DNA of 53,059 nt from an uncultured Eggerthella sp. Lineage in GTDB: Bacteria; Actinomycetota; Coriobacteriia; Coriobacteriales; Eggerthellaceae. Numbering within the stretch: position 1 is the first letter of the stretch; every line of letters starts with the position of its first letter. The notes below the pieces were generated by a model. The model saw only the letters and a list, made by a program, of their open reading frames with translations. It had not been told where the DNA came from and did not search any database. Positions 8,624 to 18,584 of this stretch are shown here, piece by piece. Position numbers and translations under genes: made by a program. The stretch lies in NCBI GenBank assembly GCA_900542065.1, contig UQLU01000011.1:1-53059 (forward strand), given 5' to 3'.

Positions 8624-8802
8624 GTCTTATCTGCAAGAAAAGGTCTCAGCTTACCGTTTCGCTGTTCAAAAGGCTTCGCACCTGCGAAGCCTTTTTCATG
8701 CGCTTCACTGCATCATGCCTAATTTCCACGCGCATTCTTTGAATGCGCTGTTTATAAACTATGCTTTCTGAGTTCACTTCGCCCTTTTCTTGCAGATAAG
8801 AC
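8624..8802. repeat. 179-nt element with perfect 20-bp terminal inverted repeats
   Basis: Left arm GTCTTATCTGCAAGAAAAGG (8624-8643) and right arm CCTTTTCTTGCAGATAAGAC (8783-8802) are exact reverse complements, with a 139-nt interior. The interior contains the lutC terminator hairpin (8668-8696) and a second hairpin GCGCATTC/GAATGCGC at about 8731-8750. No open reading frame and no clear target-site duplication are visible. It could be a miniature transposon-like element or a large folded 3'-end RNA. Confidence 0.7.
8668..8696 (+). terminator. terminator of lutABC
   Basis: AAAAGGCTTCGCA and TGCGAAGCCTTTTT form a 13-bp stem with a 2-nt centre, followed by T residues on the plus strand. The A-rich left flank could let it work in both directions. 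Confidence 0.75.
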
Positions 8803-8869
8803 GCAAAGTTTAATCACTGTTTGCCGTTTATGAGAAGTCATTTCTTCACGTCGTTATGAAAAGCAATAA

Positions 8870-10456
8870 TTAATGTTCTGATTCAGTGATATCCAAATCT
8901 TTTGGAATTAAACGATACGCCAGATACGCCACAAGAAGCATCACTATCCCACCGACCACCGAAGTAATAACAATAGAATCACTAAAGGAGCGAGAACCCG
9001 CCACGATTAATTCCGTAGCACCAGTTTCTTGTGCGATAGGTACCGCTGCGGCATAAGACTGCATAGCTTGATCTACCAAAGACTGATCAAGACCTGATTC
9101 AACAAGAGCTTGCGCGTTTAACCCCAATCGATACACCACCGAAGCAACGCTGCCCATAATTGCCACGCCTAATACATTACCCAAATCGTAGGCAATTTCT
9201 TCAATAGCTGCAGCACTTGAAGCTTTAGTGGGTGGCGTTGAATTCATAATTGCAGCAGAACCAATTGCCAACACTCCCGTACCAACACCAACTAAGGCAC
9301 TAGAAATTGCAACGGGAATATAGGTAAGGTTTCCTCTAAATGGCAATAACATAAGCATGGCAAATGCAGCAATAAGCAGACCAATCACCAATACTTTATG
9401 GGCAGGAAAACGCATAGCTAGCGCAGGCGCAGAAGCACCCGCAATAAGAGAAGCAATGGCGAGCGGCAAAAGTTTCACGCCAGATTCCAAAGGCGTGCTT
9501 CCATCAACAAGTTGCAACCATTGCGCAAGCAAAAACAGCAATGCCGCCATAGCAAACATCGAACCTAACGCTACAAGCACGCCTCCGGTAAACATACGGT
9601 TTTTAAAAAGCGTAACGTCAATAAGTGGCGTATTGGTGCGAAGAGCACGAATTACGAACAACACAATGCAGAGTATTCCTACCATAATGGCAATAAGCGC
9701 AGCGATATCACTCGGACTCATTTCTGCAGCAAGACGCTTAATGCCCCACATTAAACTTGCCATTCCCACTAAAGAAATTAAGGCAGCAGGAATATCCCAA
9801 GGACCATTGCCTACAACATGAATCTCTGGCAAGACAAACACTCCCACAAGCAGCACCAATGCCATCAAAGGAATATTTACCAAAAATGCAGCATGCCAGC
9901 TTAAATGCTCTAAAAGAAAACCACCGATAATAGGACCAAGCGCCATACCCAGTCCTCCCAAAACCGACCACGCCGCCAGAGCAAAAGCTCGCTCTTTAGC
10001 ATCGGTAAAGATATTTCGAATCATCGAAATAGTAGTGGGCATTATCATTGCAGCGCCTAACCCCAAAAAGGCACGGATAGCAACGACCTGCCAAGGAGTA
10101 TTCGCCCCCACAATAAGTGCGCTGCCAATACAGAATACGAGTGCACCACCAAGAAGCATTTTCTTTCTGCCTATACGGTCGGATAGCGAACTGGCCGACA
10201 CCAGCAAACCCGCAAGCACAAGTGAATAAGCATCCACGATCCAAAGTTGCTCATCTGAAGTTGGTTGTAATTCTGCCGTCATACTAGGAAGGGCTACATT
10301 GAGTACTGTTAAATCTATTGACAGAACAAACTGCGCAAACAAAAGCACCATAAGTGCAGCCCACCTATGCATGCGTGAAAGCACTGGAACCTGCGCCTTT
10401 ACCTGATCTGGTTTACTTGATGCGTCAGCGTATTTTACTGGCGTATCGAGCGGCAT
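8870..10456 (-). CDS. MFS multidrug exporter, DHA2 family (14 TM)
   Basis: 528 aa from the ATG at 10456, which has GAGGAGG upstream; a frame-extended ATG at 10483 lacks one. The DHA2 (drug:H+ antiporter, 14 helices) pattern is visible: motif D1-like LSIDLTVLNVALP in helix 1, motif A DRIGRKK after helix 2, and motif C-like GLGMALGPIIGGFL in helix 5. It resembles QacA/SmvA-type efflux proteins of quaternary ammonium compounds and dyes. The substrate is not predictable. It stands after the terminator of the gene to its right and appears to be a separate unit. Confidence 0.87.
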   Translation of the reverse strand: MPLDTPVKYADASSKPDQVKAQVPVLSRMHRWAALMVLLFAQFVLSIDLTVLNVALPSMTAELQPTSDEQLWIVDAYSLVLAGLLVSASSLSDRIGRKKMLLGGALVFCIGSALIVGANTPWQVVAIRAFLGLGAAMIMPTTISMIRNIFTDAKERAFALAAWSVLGGLGMALGPIIGGFLLEHLSWHAAFLVNIPLMALVLLVGVFVLPEIHVVGNGPWDIPAALISLVGMASLMWGIKRLAAEMSPSDIAALIAIMVGILCIVLFVIRALRTNTPLIDVTLFKNRMFTGGVLVALGSMFAMAALLFLLAQWLQLVDGSTPLESGVKLLPLAIASLIAGASAPALAMRFPAHKVLVIGLLIAAFAMLMLLPFRGNLTYIPVAISSALVGVGTGVLAIGSAAIMNSTPPTKASSAAAIEEIAYDLGNVLGVAIMGSVASVVYRLGLNAQALVESGLDQSLVDQAMQSYAAAVPIAQETGATELIVAGSRSFSDSIVITSVVGGIVMLLVAYLAYRLIPKDLDITESEH

Positions 10457-10495
10457 AGAATCTAACCTCCTCGGCTTTTTCACTTAGAAACACGG

Positions 10496-10526
10496 AAAAA
10501 GCTGGGAGTTTTACCTCCCAGCTTTT
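10496..10526 (-). terminator. terminator of the exported-protein gene
   Basis: AAAAGCTGGGAG and CTCCCAGCTTTTT pair in a 12-bp stem with a short loop. On the minus strand it ends in a T-run. Confidence 0.75.
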
Positions 10527-10562
10527 ATTGCGACTTTATTTGCTCGTGCTCGACGCTAGAAC

Positions 10563-12512
10563 TTACGCCGCTACGCCGTTTTCTGCACCTGTGGCAGCAT
10601 TATCTGCCGTTGCAGAATCTCCTGCTGCAGCATTTGAATCTTGATTCTGGTTAACTGGCTGACTAATAGAATCAACCGTTACCAATGATCCGCCGCCCTT
10701 AGAGAAGTTAAGCGTAATGTCGTCGCCTTCCTTGTAACGAACGATGTCTACGATATCTGCAACAGAACAATCATAGAGCGTATCGTTGCCCGCAAGCATT
10801 ACGTAGTAGTGAGTGTCACCACCAAGAACGACTGGCGATATCAGCGAAATCGTACCTGTAGCCGAACCTTCCGTTACAGTAGATTCCTCTTCACTGCCTT
10901 GAATCTCAATGCCATTGCTCCTCAAAAGCTGCTTGTATGCATCTTCTGTTTCCTCAATGGTGTTACCAACCGCTACATTCTGATAACGCTGAATATCAAT
11001 CATGGCATACATCTTTACCAAACCAGCACTGTCCTTAAGAGCAATGAAGTAAGTAGGCTGTCCACCAACGTTGATAAGCAATGGGAAGGTTGCAGTGTAG
11101 CGCATTTGCTGTACCTGACCTTCAGCGGAACTCATAGCAGAATCTTCTGTTGCACCCGCTACTGGGTAGAACTTGGATTCGGCGGTACGCTGATTAATCA
11201 AGACAAAACCGATAATTGAATTGTCGGATGTTGCAGAAGTTACACCGCTGTATACCCATACGTCATCATCTTTAACAACATAGTTGTAGCCAAGATTGCC
11301 ATCAGTTCCAGGAGTGGTCTGACGAACACCGCTCTGACCAAGCCAGGAGTTAATCCAACCGCCAGAAAGCGAACCGCTCCAGTTGTACTGTTCAATCAAC
11401 AATTCAGCAGGATAAGCGCGGTCTACCCATTGAGGAACATCCTCAATAGCAAGGTCTTGGCACTCGCCGGTATTTGCGTCACACATAATAACGCGTGAAA
11501 CCGTCTGACCACCGAATAGGCCAACCTTAAAGTCCATTACGGGATACAGCCAATAAGGCTTGCCGTTGTCGTCAATTTCAAAAGACTTATCACCCAAGAT
11601 ATAGAACGGATAAGAAAGCTGAACATGACGATCTACGTTATTGAACAGCGGATCAGAGTCAGAATAGTAAATTGGCTCGTCAAGACGAACGATCTGCGTA
11701 TCCTGCGTGCTCATGTTTACAATGACGTATCCAGGAATACCCGTGTCTTTGTTTGACCACCACTTAAACAGGTCAGCATAGTTCAAAGGACTTACGCGAA
11801 CAGGTGAATCCTGATAGTTGATCTGTGTATAGATGTCGTCAATAACATACTGACTTACATAGTCAGCCATCGCGCCCATGGTGCGGTTACCCAGCAGCAT
11901 TGCGGAATCGCGATCAATAAACGGGATTTCAGAATAGTCGACTTCTTGAATATCCGTTGCGAAGTCCGTTTCTTCAGTTTGCAAAATGGTTGCATACTTT
12001 TCTGCATTGCCTGGGAAAAGGCTCAACGAAAGCAGTGCACCCACCAATCCAACTGCCGCAATAACCAGCGGAATAAACATAAGAATTTTAAAGCGCTTTG
12101 ACTTCTTTTCGCTCTTCTCTCGTTTACCCATACCATTGGCATAGATTTGCTTAAACGAGAAGAAGATTAAAAACGACGGCAGCAAAATAAAGATTGCTAG
12201 CGCAAACCACAGATCTACACTGTGGATGTTAATGGGTGGATGGAACCACCAATAACAAAATGCAAGTACCAATACGACCAGCACAGCAATAATAATAAGC
12301 GCCTTTTTGCTCATCTGTGACAAAGCGTCACGGAATGCGCTGAATTCATTGCCGCCAGGACGATGGCCACCACGACGTGGACCTCCTGCAGGTCCATCTG
12401 AATCGCCGCCATTAGCTCCAGCACCACCAAATCCAGCGCCGCCCTGAGCGGCACCAAATTGCTTTAGCAAGTCTGCCCAACTGACTGGTCCTTGATTATT
12501 CGGATCTGCCAT
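10563..12512 (-). CDS. membrane-anchored large extracytoplasmic protein of unknown function
   Basis: 649 aa with a good ribosome binding site (GGAAGGAG). Residues 1-60 are a cytosolic Gly/Pro-rich low-complexity segment ending in RRGGHRPGG. Three hydrophobic segments follow, near 69-90, 98-122 and 143-168. Residues 170-610 look like a large folded domain, rich in Tyr/Trp/Asp and probably outside the cell, ending in a disordered Ala/Asn/Gly tail. Repeated phrases about being written out of the membrane cannot be tested by eye. I do not recognise a family. It has its own terminator, and sits between acnA and the MFS exporter. Confidence 0.7.
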   Translation of the reverse strand: MADPNNQGPVSWADLLKQFGAAQGGAGFGGAGANGGDSDGPAGGPRRGGHRPGGNEFSAFRDALSQMSKKALIIIAVLVVLVLAFCYWWFHPPINIHSVDLWFALAIFILLPSFLIFFSFKQIYANGMGKREKSEKKSKRFKILMFIPLVIAAVGLVGALLSLSLFPGNAEKYATILQTEETDFATDIQEVDYSEIPFIDRDSAMLLGNRTMGAMADYVSQYVIDDIYTQINYQDSPVRVSPLNYADLFKWWSNKDTGIPGYVIVNMSTQDTQIVRLDEPIYYSDSDPLFNNVDRHVQLSYPFYILGDKSFEIDDNGKPYWLYPVMDFKVGLFGGQTVSRVIMCDANTGECQDLAIEDVPQWVDRAYPAELLIEQYNWSGSLSGGWINSWLGQSGVRQTTPGTDGNLGYNYVVKDDDVWVYSGVTSATSDNSIIGFVLINQRTAESKFYPVAGATEDSAMSSAEGQVQQMRYTATFPLLINVGGQPTYFIALKDSAGLVKMYAMIDIQRYQNVAVGNTIEETEDAYKQLLRSNGIEIQGSEEESTVTEGSATGTISLISPVVLGGDTHYYVMLAGNDTLYDCSVADIVDIVRYKEGDDITLNFSKGGGSLVTVDSISQPVNQNQDSNAAAGDSATADNAATGAENGVAA

Positions 12513-12585
12513 AAGGCTCCTTCCTCTTGTATACGTAAATAGTTATTGTATCTGATTATTCGCGCAGAAAACATGCAGTTCATGT

Positions 12586-12621
12586 AAAACAAAAGGCGCA
12601 CAAGAATAACTTGTGCGCCTT
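12586..12621 (-). terminator. terminator of icd-acnA
   Basis: Stem AGGCGCACAAG/CTTGTGCGCCT (11 bp, 5-nt loop), followed on the minus strand by TTTGTTTT. It lies about 150 nt beyond the acnA stop. Confidence 0.8.
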
Positions 12622-12772
12622 ACCTAAAGTAAAGTCAGTTTTACCAGGATTTCTTTACGTCTATAAGCCTTCCATTGCGAAAAAACTTTCACAAAACCCT
12701 TGTCACAAAACAACAGAGTTACTCAAATTTGGCAACCCCACAAAACAACTGAGCTACTCTTATCCAACCGCC

Positions 12773-15418
12773 TTACGCAAGAGAGCGCAATACGTACTGC
12801 AAAATACCTCCGTTGTAGTAATATTCGCCCTCCGTTGGAGTATCGATGCGAACTATTGCGTTAAAGGCAACCGTTATACCATCCGTCTTTGTTGCAGTAA
12901 CACCAACGGTAGATGGATTAGGCAAGCCTTGAGAGAAATCAATCGCATCTACGCTGATAGTTTCACTGCCATCCAAACCAAGCGTCTCAGCATTTTGGCC
13001 CTCTTCAAACTGCAGCGGCAAAATACCCATACCAATAAGATTAGAGCGATGAATACGCTCGAAACTTTCTGCGAATGCAGCACGAACTCCTTGAAGCATA
13101 GGACCTTTAGCTGCCCAGTCGCGCGAAGAGCCGCTGCCGTACATCTTGCCCGCAAGCACTACCAAGGGAATGCCTTCTTCTTGATAATGAGCCGCAGCAT
13201 CATAGACTGCTTTTATTTGTCCATCAAGAAAGTCTTTGGTCCAGCCACCCTTCTTGCCTTCGGCAAGCTTATTAGTCAGTTTCACGTTAGCAAAGGCACC
13301 ACGCATCATAACTTCATGGTTACCACGACGTGCTCCATAGGTATTGAACTCAGCAGGTGCTACTCCATGCTCTTCTAAGTAGCGAGCTGCAGGCGAATCA
13401 TTAGCAATGGAACCAGCTGGCGATATATGATCGGTGGTAATAAAGTCGCCCAAGTTCAAAAGCACACGAGCATTATTAATATCAGCTGGAGCCTTTGCTT
13501 CGCGGGTCATGCCATCAAAGTATGGAGCACGACGCACATAGGTCGAATCTGGATCCCATGCAAATACATCGCTTGCTTCCCTACTAAGAGATTGCCAAGC
13601 CTCATCGCCAGCAAATAACCCAGCTCCCGCTCGATCAAATATCTCCTTAGTGCAGCAACGCGCAAGAAGGTCTTGAACTTCAGCATTATCAGGCCAAATA
13701 TCGCGCAAGTATACTTCGGTTCCATCCCCTTTAACCCCTAGTGGCTGAGTTTCGAAATCGAAATCCATGGCGCCTACCAGTGAATAGGCAATTACTAACG
13801 CGGGCGCACACAGATAGTTCTGCGACACATCAGGAGAAATACGTCCTTCAAAATTACGATTACCAGAAAGAATGCTTGCAAGCTCAATTTCGGAAGCAAT
13901 TTCGTGCAAGGCAGGCAATACAGGGCCTGAATTGCCAATGCAGCTCATGCAACCAAAACCGCAGGTATAGAAGCCCAAATCGCGCAGCGCAGGCATTAAT
14001 CCTGCAGCGTCTAAGATATCTTCAGTAGCGCGAGAACCAGGAGCAAGAATGGTCTTTACCCATGGCTTTGGCTGCAAGCCTGCCGCTGCCGCATTTCGCG
14101 CCAGAACACCAGCTGCCAACATCATGCTTGCATCGGTTGCCGTGGTGCAACTCGTTACTGCAGCAATAGCAAGAGCGCCATGGGTTAGCGCATATTTCTC
14201 GCCCAACAGTTCAACTTCAACCGTTTTTTGAGTATCAAGGTTTCTTTGAGCACAAATTGCTTCGAAAGATTGTTTTGCTTTTGCCACATCAATGCGATCA
14301 TGAGGACGAGAGGGACCTGCGACGCTTCGAGTAACGCTCGATAAATCAAGCTCAAGCACCTTAGAGTACACGCGTGTTGGTGCACTCGGATCATTCCAGA
14401 AGCCCTGCGCTTTCGCATACGCTTCAACCAACGCAACCTGCTCGGGAGTTCTTCCCGTTAGCTCAAGGTATTCAAGCGTTTTATCATCAACGGGGAATAA
14501 CGTACACGTTGAGCCGTATTCAGGAGTCATATTAGAAATGCAAGCACGCTGAGTTGCGCTTAAGCTATCAAGACCTTCGCCAAAGCATTCTACAAAGCAG
14601 CCCACAACTCCTTCAGCACGAAGCATTTGTGCAAAGGTAAGAGAAACGTCCATTGCACTTACTTCAGGAGAAAGCTTACCCGTAAGTTTTACGCCAATAA
14701 CACGAGGAACCAACGTAGTAATAGGCTGGCCAAGTGCTGCTGCTTCTGCCTCAATACCGCCAACACCCCATCCCAAAACACCAATACCATTTGCTGTGGG
14801 CGTATGGGAATCAGTACCTACTAAAGTGTCGAAATAAGCAACAATTCCCTCTTCGTCTTCGCGAGTCATAACAACTGACGCAAAGCGCTCAATATTGAGC
14901 TGGTGGCAAATGCCTGCTCCAGGAGGTACAATGCGTACATTTTCGAAGGATTCCTGCGCCCACTTCAGAAATTCGTAACGTTCTTTATTTCTGTCAAATT
15001 CCAATGCCATATTCTGTTCAAGAGCACCTGCACAGCCTGCAACATCGGCAATAACCGAATGATCAATGACCAAATCACAAGGAACCTGAGGATTGATGTT
15101 TTTAGGATCTCCCCCTAATTCCATACAGGCTTCACGCATAACCGCAAAGTCAACAAACACAGGAACGCCAGTAAAATCCTGAAACAAAACGCGAGCAGGG
15201 CTGAATTCAATTTCATTCCCAACCTCGCCTGCAAGACCCGCCTCCATCAGTCGTTCCGACAATTCCTTGGCTCGTTCATCGCTTGGCGCTAAGCGCAAAA
15301 TATTTTCCAGAAGAACCGTAAGCGAAAAAGGCAGCTTCTCGTGTCCCTGAATGCCAGAAACGGGATAATACGTATATGTCTTATCTCCCACATTCAGAAT
15401 CGCTGATCGGTTGTTCAT
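12773..15418 (-). CDS. acnA: aconitate hydratase AcnA
   Basis: 881 aa, normal for the AcnA/IRP type. It converts citrate to isocitrate through cis-aconitate using a 4Fe-4S cluster. Cluster cysteines are visible in VTSCTTATD and CGFGCMSCIGNSGP. The DSHTPTANGIGVLGWGVGG block and the C-terminal swivel domain (GSGSSRDWAAKGP) are intact. The start has AAGGAAGG. It lies 58 nt downstream of icd on the same strand, forming a two-gene unit for the oxidative branch to 2-oxoglutarate. Confidence 0.97.
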   Translation of the reverse strand: MNNRSAILNVGDKTYTYYPVSGIQGHEKLPFSLTVLLENILRLAPSDERAKELSERLMEAGLAGEVGNEIEFSPARVLFQDFTGVPVFVDFAVMREACMELGGDPKNINPQVPCDLVIDHSVIADVAGCAGALEQNMALEFDRNKERYEFLKWAQESFENVRIVPPGAGICHQLNIERFASVVMTREDEEGIVAYFDTLVGTDSHTPTANGIGVLGWGVGGIEAEAAALGQPITTLVPRVIGVKLTGKLSPEVSAMDVSLTFAQMLRAEGVVGCFVECFGEGLDSLSATQRACISNMTPEYGSTCTLFPVDDKTLEYLELTGRTPEQVALVEAYAKAQGFWNDPSAPTRVYSKVLELDLSSVTRSVAGPSRPHDRIDVAKAKQSFEAICAQRNLDTQKTVEVELLGEKYALTHGALAIAAVTSCTTATDASMMLAAGVLARNAAAAGLQPKPWVKTILAPGSRATEDILDAAGLMPALRDLGFYTCGFGCMSCIGNSGPVLPALHEIASEIELASILSGNRNFEGRISPDVSQNYLCAPALVIAYSLVGAMDFDFETQPLGVKGDGTEVYLRDIWPDNAEVQDLLARCCTKEIFDRAGAGLFAGDEAWQSLSREASDVFAWDPDSTYVRRAPYFDGMTREAKAPADINNARVLLNLGDFITTDHISPAGSIANDSPAARYLEEHGVAPAEFNTYGARRGNHEVMMRGAFANVKLTNKLAEGKKGGWTKDFLDGQIKAVYDAAAHYQEEGIPLVVLAGKMYGSGSSRDWAAKGPMLQGVRAAFAESFERIHRSNLIGMGILPLQFEEGQNAETLGLDGSETISVDAIDFSQGLPNPSTVGVTATKTDGITVAFNAIVRIDTPTEGEYYYNGGILQYVLRSLA

Positions 15419-15476
15419 TAGACCCTTCCTTCCCGAGAAGCAACACGCCTCCCGCTTTGGTTCTATAAATATATCT

Positions 15477-16568
15477 TTACTGCTCTAACGCACCGATAAG
15501 TGCATCAGTAAACTGGGTACACGTTGCAGGCTGCTGGTTTGAACCAAGAGCTTTGCAAATGTCAGCTGTTAGAACACTGCCTTCTGCATAAACCTTACGG
15601 ACCGCTGCCCTTATTCGCTCGGCAATCTCAAGTTCCCCTAAATGATCAAGCATCATAGCAGCCGAAAGAACTTCTGCTGTGGGGTTGCACATATCCTTAC
15701 CTGCAATATCAGGTGCAGAACCATGCACTGCTTCAAAGATGGCATATTCAGAACCGATATTTGCGCCTGGCGCAATTCCCAAACCGCCAACAAGGCCAGC
15801 GCAAAGATCACTTGCGATATCGCCATATAGATTAGGGAAAACAATAACGTCAAACTGAGAAGGATCCATAACAATATTCATACAGAACGCGTCAATAATA
15901 TTGTCGTTAAATTCAACTTTTCCTTCGTATTCTTTTGCAACCTCACGCGCAACCTTCAAAAACAAACCATCAGAATACTTCATGATATTTGCTTTATGAG
16001 CTGCGGTAACCTTCTTGCGACCATGCTTCAAGGCGTACTCGAAAGCGAAGCGAACAATATTTTGTGTTGCGGTAACAGAAATAGGCTTGATAGAAATGCC
16101 TGAATCAGGACGAATGGTTCCCGCATTGTGATCTTTGCAAAAAGCAATAAGATCTGCCGCTTCAGAACTACCCTCTTCAAATTCGATACCCGCATACAGG
16201 TCTTCCGAATTTTCGCGAACCACTACCAAATCAACGCCATCATAACGACCGCCTGCTCCTGGAATAGACATGACAGGACGAAGGCATACATTTAAATCAA
16301 GAGTTTTACGCAAAGCAACATTTACGCTACGAAAACCTGTTCCTACAGGAGTAGTGATAGGACCTTTGATGGCAACTTTATTGCGACGAACAGCTTCAAT
16401 GGTGCTTTCAGGTAAAGGAGTTCCACAGGAATCCATCATATGAGCGCCAGCTTCAGCAATCTCCCACTCAATATCAGCTCCAGCCGCTCGTACTACACGC
16501 TGCATAGCGGAAGTTGTTTCTGGACCAATACCATCTCCAGGAATCAACGTAACGGTATGCTTTGCCAT
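15477..16568 (-). CDS. icd: isocitrate dehydrogenase, NAD(P)-dependent
   Basis: 363 aa. The short homotetramer/IDH3-like form of the beta-decarboxylating dehydrogenase family. LIPGDGIGPE is at the N-terminus, the substrate loop RSVNVALRKTLDLNVCLRP follows, then VVRENSEDLYAG, the metal site NIIDAFCMNIV and PNLYGDIASDL, and the coenzyme loop HGSAPDIAGKDMCNP. Oxidises isocitrate to 2-oxoglutarate and CO2. An isopropylmalate/homoisocitrate paralogue is the alternative, but pairing with acnA favours isocitrate. AGGAGTG precedes the ATG. Confidence 0.9.
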   Translation of the reverse strand: MAKHTVTLIPGDGIGPETTSAMQRVVRAAGADIEWEIAEAGAHMMDSCGTPLPESTIEAVRRNKVAIKGPITTPVGTGFRSVNVALRKTLDLNVCLRPVMSIPGAGGRYDGVDLVVVRENSEDLYAGIEFEEGSSEAADLIAFCKDHNAGTIRPDSGISIKPISVTATQNIVRFAFEYALKHGRKKVTAAHKANIMKYSDGLFLKVAREVAKEYEGKVEFNDNIIDAFCMNIVMDPSQFDVIVFPNLYGDIASDLCAGLVGGLGIAPGANIGSEYAIFEAVHGSAPDIAGKDMCNPTAEVLSAAMMLDHLGELEIAERIRAAVRKVYAEGSVLTADICKALGSNQQPATCTQFTDALIGALEQ

Positions 16569-16886
16569 CGAATCACTCCTTAGTAATCGTAGAAAAAGCC
16601 TTACAAATGCATCTCTTGCTCAGTTGGTGTACCGCTGCCTGCATATTTAGGGTGCACCTAGAACACGTAGCATACGCATTCAGCGCATATACTCAACACG
16701 CTTTGAGATACTCTTTGATAGTGTAGCTTTGTAGCGCTCTATCATAGTGGAGTATGAAGAAATGTAACGTAGATTTCTCTACACGGACACATACACAGGA
16801 TAACTGTGCAACAAAAAGGCGAACGGGTATCTGTTCGCCTACAATCTAACACGTAGCCTATTCGGTTCAAACGTTAGCGCACTGCC
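16569..16886. other. icd upstream region
   Basis: 318 nt with no gene. It contains the terminator of the HEAT-like gene (16812-16840) and, at 16709-16754, an imperfect inverted arrangement (TACTC..GATAG / CTATC..GAGTA) that could be part of an icd control region. A weak promoter-like TTGAGT-16-TATGCT is present on the minus strand nearer icd. Confidence 0.35.
16812..16840 (-). terminator. terminator of the HEAT-like gene
   Basis: AGGCGAAC/GTTCGCCT stem with an 8-nt loop, followed on the minus strand by TTTTTGT. Confidence 0.7.
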
Positions 16887-17489
16887 CTAGGAAAGATTGT
16901 CGATAATTTGCTGACTGCGACGCTTCAGAGCACCTTTGCCATGTTGGGCATCAAAAGCGACACGCTCTTTAAGGCCTTCTTTCACTTCAGGAGCAAGCTT
17001 GCCCGCAGAAAAAGCAATAATTGCTACGAGCATATCCTGATATTCATAGTCGCCGTGATAGCACTGAATAGCTTCATCTAAGAGCGGCCATACTTTTTGA
17101 GAGCGGTTTTCAGTAGTTGCCCCTAAAGCACACAAAAAACGTAGAGCAGCAAGACGAACGAAACCGTTATCTTCATCAAAGAGTGCGGTTTCTGCCCCCG
17201 CGATACCTTTATCGCAAGTACGCGACTCAAAAGGAACCAGCTCAGTTAATACATCAAGAGATTCCCATCGAGTTTGTGCTTCTGGACGATTGAGCGCATC
17301 AATAAAATCGTTAGCATAAGAAACAAGGGCTTCAGGATTGATTTTTGCTACCTGAGCAAGCACAGAAGCGGCATTTTGGCGATCACGACGCGTTGATCCT
17401 GATAAAGCAAGAACAACTTCTTTGATCAAATCCTCGGACTGAAGAAGTTGTACTGCAAGATCTTTTGCGCTCTGCGTTTTTTCGCTCAT
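16887..17489 (-). CDS. HEAT-like helical repeat protein
   Basis: 200 aa, all-helical by appearance. Degenerate HEAT-type repeats are visible, for example RQNAASVLAQVAKINPEAL, TRWESLDVLTELVP and VRLAALRFLCALGA. GGAGGAAC precedes the ATG. Such scaffolds bind proteins or nucleic acid; no enzymatic residue stands out and I assign no function. It is a monocistronic unit between LysR and icd. Confidence 0.7.
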   Translation of the reverse strand: MSEKTQSAKDLAVQLLQSEDLIKEVVLALSGSTRRDRQNAASVLAQVAKINPEALVSYANDFIDALNRPEAQTRWESLDVLTELVPFESRTCDKGIAGAETALFDEDNGFVRLAALRFLCALGATTENRSQKVWPLLDEAIQCYHGDYEYQDMLVAIIAFSAGKLAPEVKEGLKERVAFDAQHGKGALKRRSQQIIDNLS

Positions 17490-17672
17490 GAAGTTCCTCC
17501 GATCGGTGCCAAGGCACCTGTTACGTATGCAATCCTCTGTAAATACAGTGCATGCAGCCTGAAAGCATCAATATTTATAAAAGTTAATTATCACATTTTA
17601 TTATAGTCGCAATGCAAAAAACTTCGAGGAGTATCGGTAGTCGAAAACGTCAAATCAACAAAGGACATAACC

Positions 17673-18548
17673 CTATTCTTTGCAGGCTTCCGCAAAATAA
17701 TCTATAAGAAATTTCTTGAGCGCATCAACCTTAGGCGAAGAAGGCGCGTTTTCTGGCACACGCAAATAGAGGTAGCGCGTTCGTTTAACATCGCTCAAAG
17801 GAACATAGACTAAATCGTCTCTGCTGTCGTTTGCCCAGGTTACTACTGGTGCAAGCGTAATTCCTACTCCGCGAGCTACCAATTCTTGAATCTGTATATA
17901 AGATTGGTTTTCCATATACAAATTTGGACTAAAACCTGCTTCCTGGAACATACTGTCCACAATGTTTCGTAACGAACCTACGCAATTAACGATGAAAGGC
18001 TCATTTACCAAATCTGCCAGCGCTACCGACTTTTTAGTAGCGTAAGGCGAATCCTTTGATACAAGAAGAGAAATTTTTTCTCTTCCCAATAGCGTATATT
18101 CGCCCCCTTGATGATATTTCGGAGACGCGAAGAAAATAAGATGTGGTATTTCTTCGGTATATTCGGTCTTTTTCGAATCGCTTACACGCAGAAGTACTCG
18201 TGGATGCATTTCTTTAAAACGCATAAGGATCGTTTCGTTGTTTCCCATAGGAACAGGAGCGTACAACGTAATAACATGCTCTTTTTTCTTTTGATATAGC
18301 TCGACCTCAAGAGAAACTCTATCGAGTGCATTGAGCGCCGTATTGGCGCAGCGAAGGGCAATTTTACCCGCGTCATTCAAAACAAGCGTTCTTCCCTTTC
18401 TATCAAAAAGTTGAACACCTGTTTCCTCTTCAATCTGACGCAACGCACGAGAAAGAGAGGGCTGTGAAATATGAAGCTTATCTGCTGCTTCACTCATGGT
18501 TTTTGATTCAGCAATTGCTTTAAAGTAATACAACTGATGAAAGTCCAT
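17673..18548 (-). CDS. LysR-family transcriptional regulator
   Basis: 291 aa. The N-terminal winged helix-turn-helix spans about residues 1-60 (FHQLYYFKAIAESKTMSEAA, then LHISQPSLSRALRQIEEETG), and a substrate-binding-like effector domain covers 90-290. It lies immediately downstream of aroE in the same orientation, separated by a palindromic hairpin, so it may sense a shikimate/quinate-pathway compound and control aroD-aroE; this is inference from position. GAGGGGGA precedes the ATG. Confidence 0.9.
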   Translation of the reverse strand: MDFHQLYYFKAIAESKTMSEAADKLHISQPSLSRALRQIEEETGVQLFDRKGRTLVLNDAGKIALRCANTALNALDRVSLEVELYQKKKEHVITLYAPVPMGNNETILMRFKEMHPRVLLRVSDSKKTEYTEEIPHLIFFASPKYHQGGEYTLLGREKISLLVSKDSPYATKKSVALADLVNEPFIVNCVGSLRNIVDSMFQEAGFSPNLYMENQSYIQIQELVARGVGITLAPVVTWANDSRDDLVYVPLSDVKRTRYLYLRVPENAPSSPKVDALKKFLIDYFAEACKE

Positions 18549-18584
18549 TTGTCCCCCTCTTTTCGTTTGTAGGTGTAATACAGA

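Noticed and set aside
16709..16754. Inverted arrangement upstream of icd as a firm operator
   Set aside because: The arms are unequal (different spacing between TACTC and GATAG), so it is noted only in the gap description.
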